Source: Blastopirellula marina (GTDB lineage: Bacteria > Planctomycetota > Planctomycetia > Pirellulales > Pirellulaceae). From it: a DNA stretch of 64,000 bases. The position numbers were made by a program, and so were the translations under genes. The stretch spans positions 496,001 to 560,000 of the forward strand of contig NZ_PUHY01000005.1 of the NCBI RefSeq assembly GCF_002967765.1. Reading direction: 5' to 3'. Positions 62,300-64,000 of the stretch are shown here, piece by piece (the stretch's first letter is position 1; every line of letters starts with the position of its first letter). Under the pieces are notes generated by a model, which worked only from the letters and a program-made list of their open reading frames with translations, was not told where the DNA came from and searched no databases.

Positions 62300-63811
62300 A
62301 TGCGATTGCTGACAGCTCTTCTCCTGATGCTACTTGTGCATGCACCTTGCGGATCAAGCATTTCGTGGGCTGACTCACGCGGGGAATCCCTTTCCAAGTG
62401 GATTAACGAGCGAGGTCGTGTCGCCTGGGGCGAGCCGCCAGCGAAGTGCGACGATCTGACTTTTGCACGGCGTGTGTACCTTGATATCGTCGGCCGTACG
62501 CCAAGCGTCTCAGAGTTACGTGACTTTCAAGACTTAGGAGAGAATCGCCGAGATGTTTTGGTCGAACGTTTGATCTTCGGCGAGGGGCCACGGGCGTCAG
62601 CTTACCAACGGTTGAGTGCTGAGAATCTGGCCCGACATTGGCGACGCGTGTTAATCCCGCCCGGCACAACGGTTGTTGGTTCTCCACTTACGCTGGAAGC
62701 GTGGCTGAAAGATGCTTTCGCTGAGCGTACTCCCTACGACGAAATGATGCGGGACTTAGCCGCGATTCGCTCGGCCGGGGAAGCTGGTGGTTACTATCAA
62801 CTGCTAGGTGCCCAACCGGAAAACTACGCCAGCCAACTTACCCGTAGCACGCTGGGAGTGCGAATTGAATGTGCCCAGTGTCACGACCATCCCTTCGTCG
62901 ATTGGAAACAGGAAGACTTCTGGGGGCTCGCTGCGTTCTATGGGAACATGCGAGGTCCGAATGATGCCGCAGCGTCGACGTCCAGCGAAGGTTCGATTAC
63001 CTACGAAGGTAAAACCTACCCTGCCAAGTTCCTGTGGACCGATCAGCCACTTCGCGACACGGCGAGTTCACCTCGTGCTCGCTTGGCAGCATGGCTGACA
63101 TCCAGCGAAAATCCGCAGTTCTCAGCCACGGCTGCGAACCGTATCTGGCAATATCTCGTCGGTCGCGGACTTTACGCCGATGTCGACAATCTGGATCAGG
63201 CTTCCCCTGAAGATCGCAAGTTTCTGGACGAACTCGGCCATCGGTTTGCTCACGATGGTTTTGATGTCCAAGGATTGATCGCAGCAATTTGCAAATCGGA
63301 TTGGTATCAGGCCGAAAGCCTTGAAGCGACCACGGAAGAAGTGGATTTCCAACGACGCTTGAAGGTACTCAGCCCTGAGCAAGTCTTTGATTCCTTGGAG
63401 CAAGCCTTGCTGCTGCCGGTTGGTCGCGTCGATCCGGGAGCAGCCCGCTGGACAGGCGAACGATCGCAGCTCGTGAATCGACTCAGCGAAACGGTGGGAG
63501 CCACACCGGAAGATTATGCATCCGGTATCCCGCAAGCATTAATGCTGATGAATGGGCAGCTTACTAGCGAAGCAATCGACCTCGATCGAAGCCGCCTGCT
63601 GCGTGCGGTCGTGGAGTCTCCGTTCTTTAACGATCGGGACCGAATCGAAACACTGTTTCTCGCCGTACTTACGCGTGAACCGACCGAAGCTGAGAGAACG
63701 GCGCTCGTTCAATTCGTGGCCGACAAGCCTGCGGAAAAATCCCAAAAGCAAGCCTACGGAGAGATCTTGTGGGCCCTGCTCAACAGTCCGGAGTTTGTGC
63801 TATGTCGATAA
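62300..63811 (+). CDS. DUF1549/DUF1553-type protein with one CxxCH
   Basis: The 503-residue protein from ATG 62300 has a signal peptide (LLTALLLMLLVHAPCGSSISWAD), then DUF1549 features (FARRVYLDIVGRTPSVSEL, YDEMMRDLAAI), a single haem-binding type motif CAQCHDHPF at about 190-198, DUF1553 features (RARLAAWLTSSENPQFSATAANRIWQYLVGRGL) and an end (NSPEFVLCR) typical of the family. These are planctomycete-specific exported proteins, usually encoded just before a DUF1501 gene. The redox role of the Cys-x-x-Cys-His is inferred. Confidence 0.9.
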   Translation: MRLLTALLLMLLVHAPCGSSISWADSRGESLSKWINERGRVAWGEPPAKCDDLTFARRVYLDIVGRTPSVSELRDFQDLGENRRDVLVERLIFGEGPRASAYQRLSAENLARHWRRVLIPPGTTVVGSPLTLEAWLKDAFAERTPYDEMMRDLAAIRSAGEAGGYYQLLGAQPENYASQLTRSTLGVRIECAQCHDHPFVDWKQEDFWGLAAFYGNMRGPNDAAASTSSEGSITYEGKTYPAKFLWTDQPLRDTASSPRARLAAWLTSSENPQFSATAANRIWQYLVGRGLYADVDNLDQASPEDRKFLDELGHRFAHDGFDVQGLIAAICKSDWYQAESLEATTEEVDFQRRLKVLSPEQVFDSLEQALLLPVGRVDPGAARWTGERSQLVNRLSETVGATPEDYASGIPQALMLMNGQLTSEAIDLDRSRLLRAVVESPFFNDRDRIETLFLAVLTREPTEAERTALVQFVADKPAEKSQKQAYGEILWALLNSPEFVLCR

Positions 63812-64000
63812 ATCGCTCGTTCCAAAAGTTTACCCGCCGTGATCTGATGCGGATCGCAGCTGCCTCGCTCGGTGGCGTGAGCTGTTCCGGCTGGTTGCCC
63901 AAACTGGCCCAAGCTACCGAAGGCCAACGCCCTCCCAAAGCATGCATTCTGCTTTGGATGGCGGGTGGACCGAGCCAGATTGATACGCTCGATCCAAAAC
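63802..64000 (+). CDS. DUF1501 protein, 3'-truncated by window edge
   Basis: The start overlaps the stop of the previous gene by 10 bases. The visible 66 codons include a Tat signal (FTRRDLMRIAAASLGG) and ACILLWMAGGPSQIDTLDPK, the typical DUF1501 start (W.xGGPSQxDTxDPKP). Family members are sulfatase-fold proteins of unknown activity, coupled to DUF1549/DUF1553 genes. Confidence 0.93.
   Translation, partial: MSINRSFQKFTRRDLMRIAAASLGGVSCSGWLPKLAQATEGQRPPKACILLWMAGGPSQIDTLDPK

Overview
The window is chromosomal DNA from a planctomycete, most likely of the Pirellulales (Blastopirellula/Bremerella/Rhodopirellula type). This is inferred from several family signatures read in the sequence: a DUF1549-like protein with one CxxCH followed by a Tat-signal DUF1501-like protein at the right edge, a DUF1559 prepilin-like protein, a planctomycete-style J-like N-terminal domain fused to a membrane protein, many secreted proteins of unknown function, and integrases with planctomycete-style motifs.

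Layout. 1-12,900 is host DNA: secreted and membrane proteins of unknown function including two tandem paralogue pairs, a RAYT (REP-associated) transposase framed by inverted REP-like repeats, a secreted HExxHxxGxxH metalloprotease, a YdjM-like membrane protein and an acyltransferase-3 protein. A tRNA gene with anticodon CAU (12,945-13,018) is the anchor of the accessory region. Its 3' part is repeated perfectly (45 bp) at 27,440-27,484, and 16 bp of it occur again at 39,949-39,964. These three sites frame two integrative elements in tandem.

Element I (about 13.0-27.5 kb) has a tyrosine integrase, a small DNA-binding protein, a replication-initiator-like gene with an iteron array inside its coding sequence, and a compact virion module: TerL, HK97-type major capsid, tape measure, portal and head-morphogenesis protein, in an unusual order and without recognisable tail-tube, baseplate, prohead-protease or lysis genes. 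It ends with an OLD-family ATPase/TOPRIM nuclease, a likely defence cargo gene. It looks like a reduced prophage or a capsid-encoding satellite.

Element II (about 27.5-40.0 kb) has a second integrase whose 3' end runs through the att repeat, a leftward cluster of small HTH genes, two related long palindromes, then a type I restriction-modification system (hsdM, hsdS, hsdR). Between hsdS and hsdR lie an AvcD-like nucleotide deaminase and a small translationally coupled ORF. It is a defence island.

40.0 kb to the end is host DNA again: an IS5/IS427-type insertion sequence with TTA target duplications, a secreted metallopeptidase with a duplicated fold, a DUF1559 protein plus lipoprotein pair, an AraC regulator, a seven-gene MoxR/DUF58/VWA/BatD-like (Bat aerotolerance-type) operon of which six genes are tightly packed, an ankyrin-repeat gene with a small partner, and the J-like/DUF1549/DUF1501 group. 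Decayed stretches (about 39.0-40.4 kb and 55.5-56.8 kb) contain relics; one at 56.6 kb matches the 3' end of the element II integrase gene.

All assignments are from reading motifs by eye; no database search was run.
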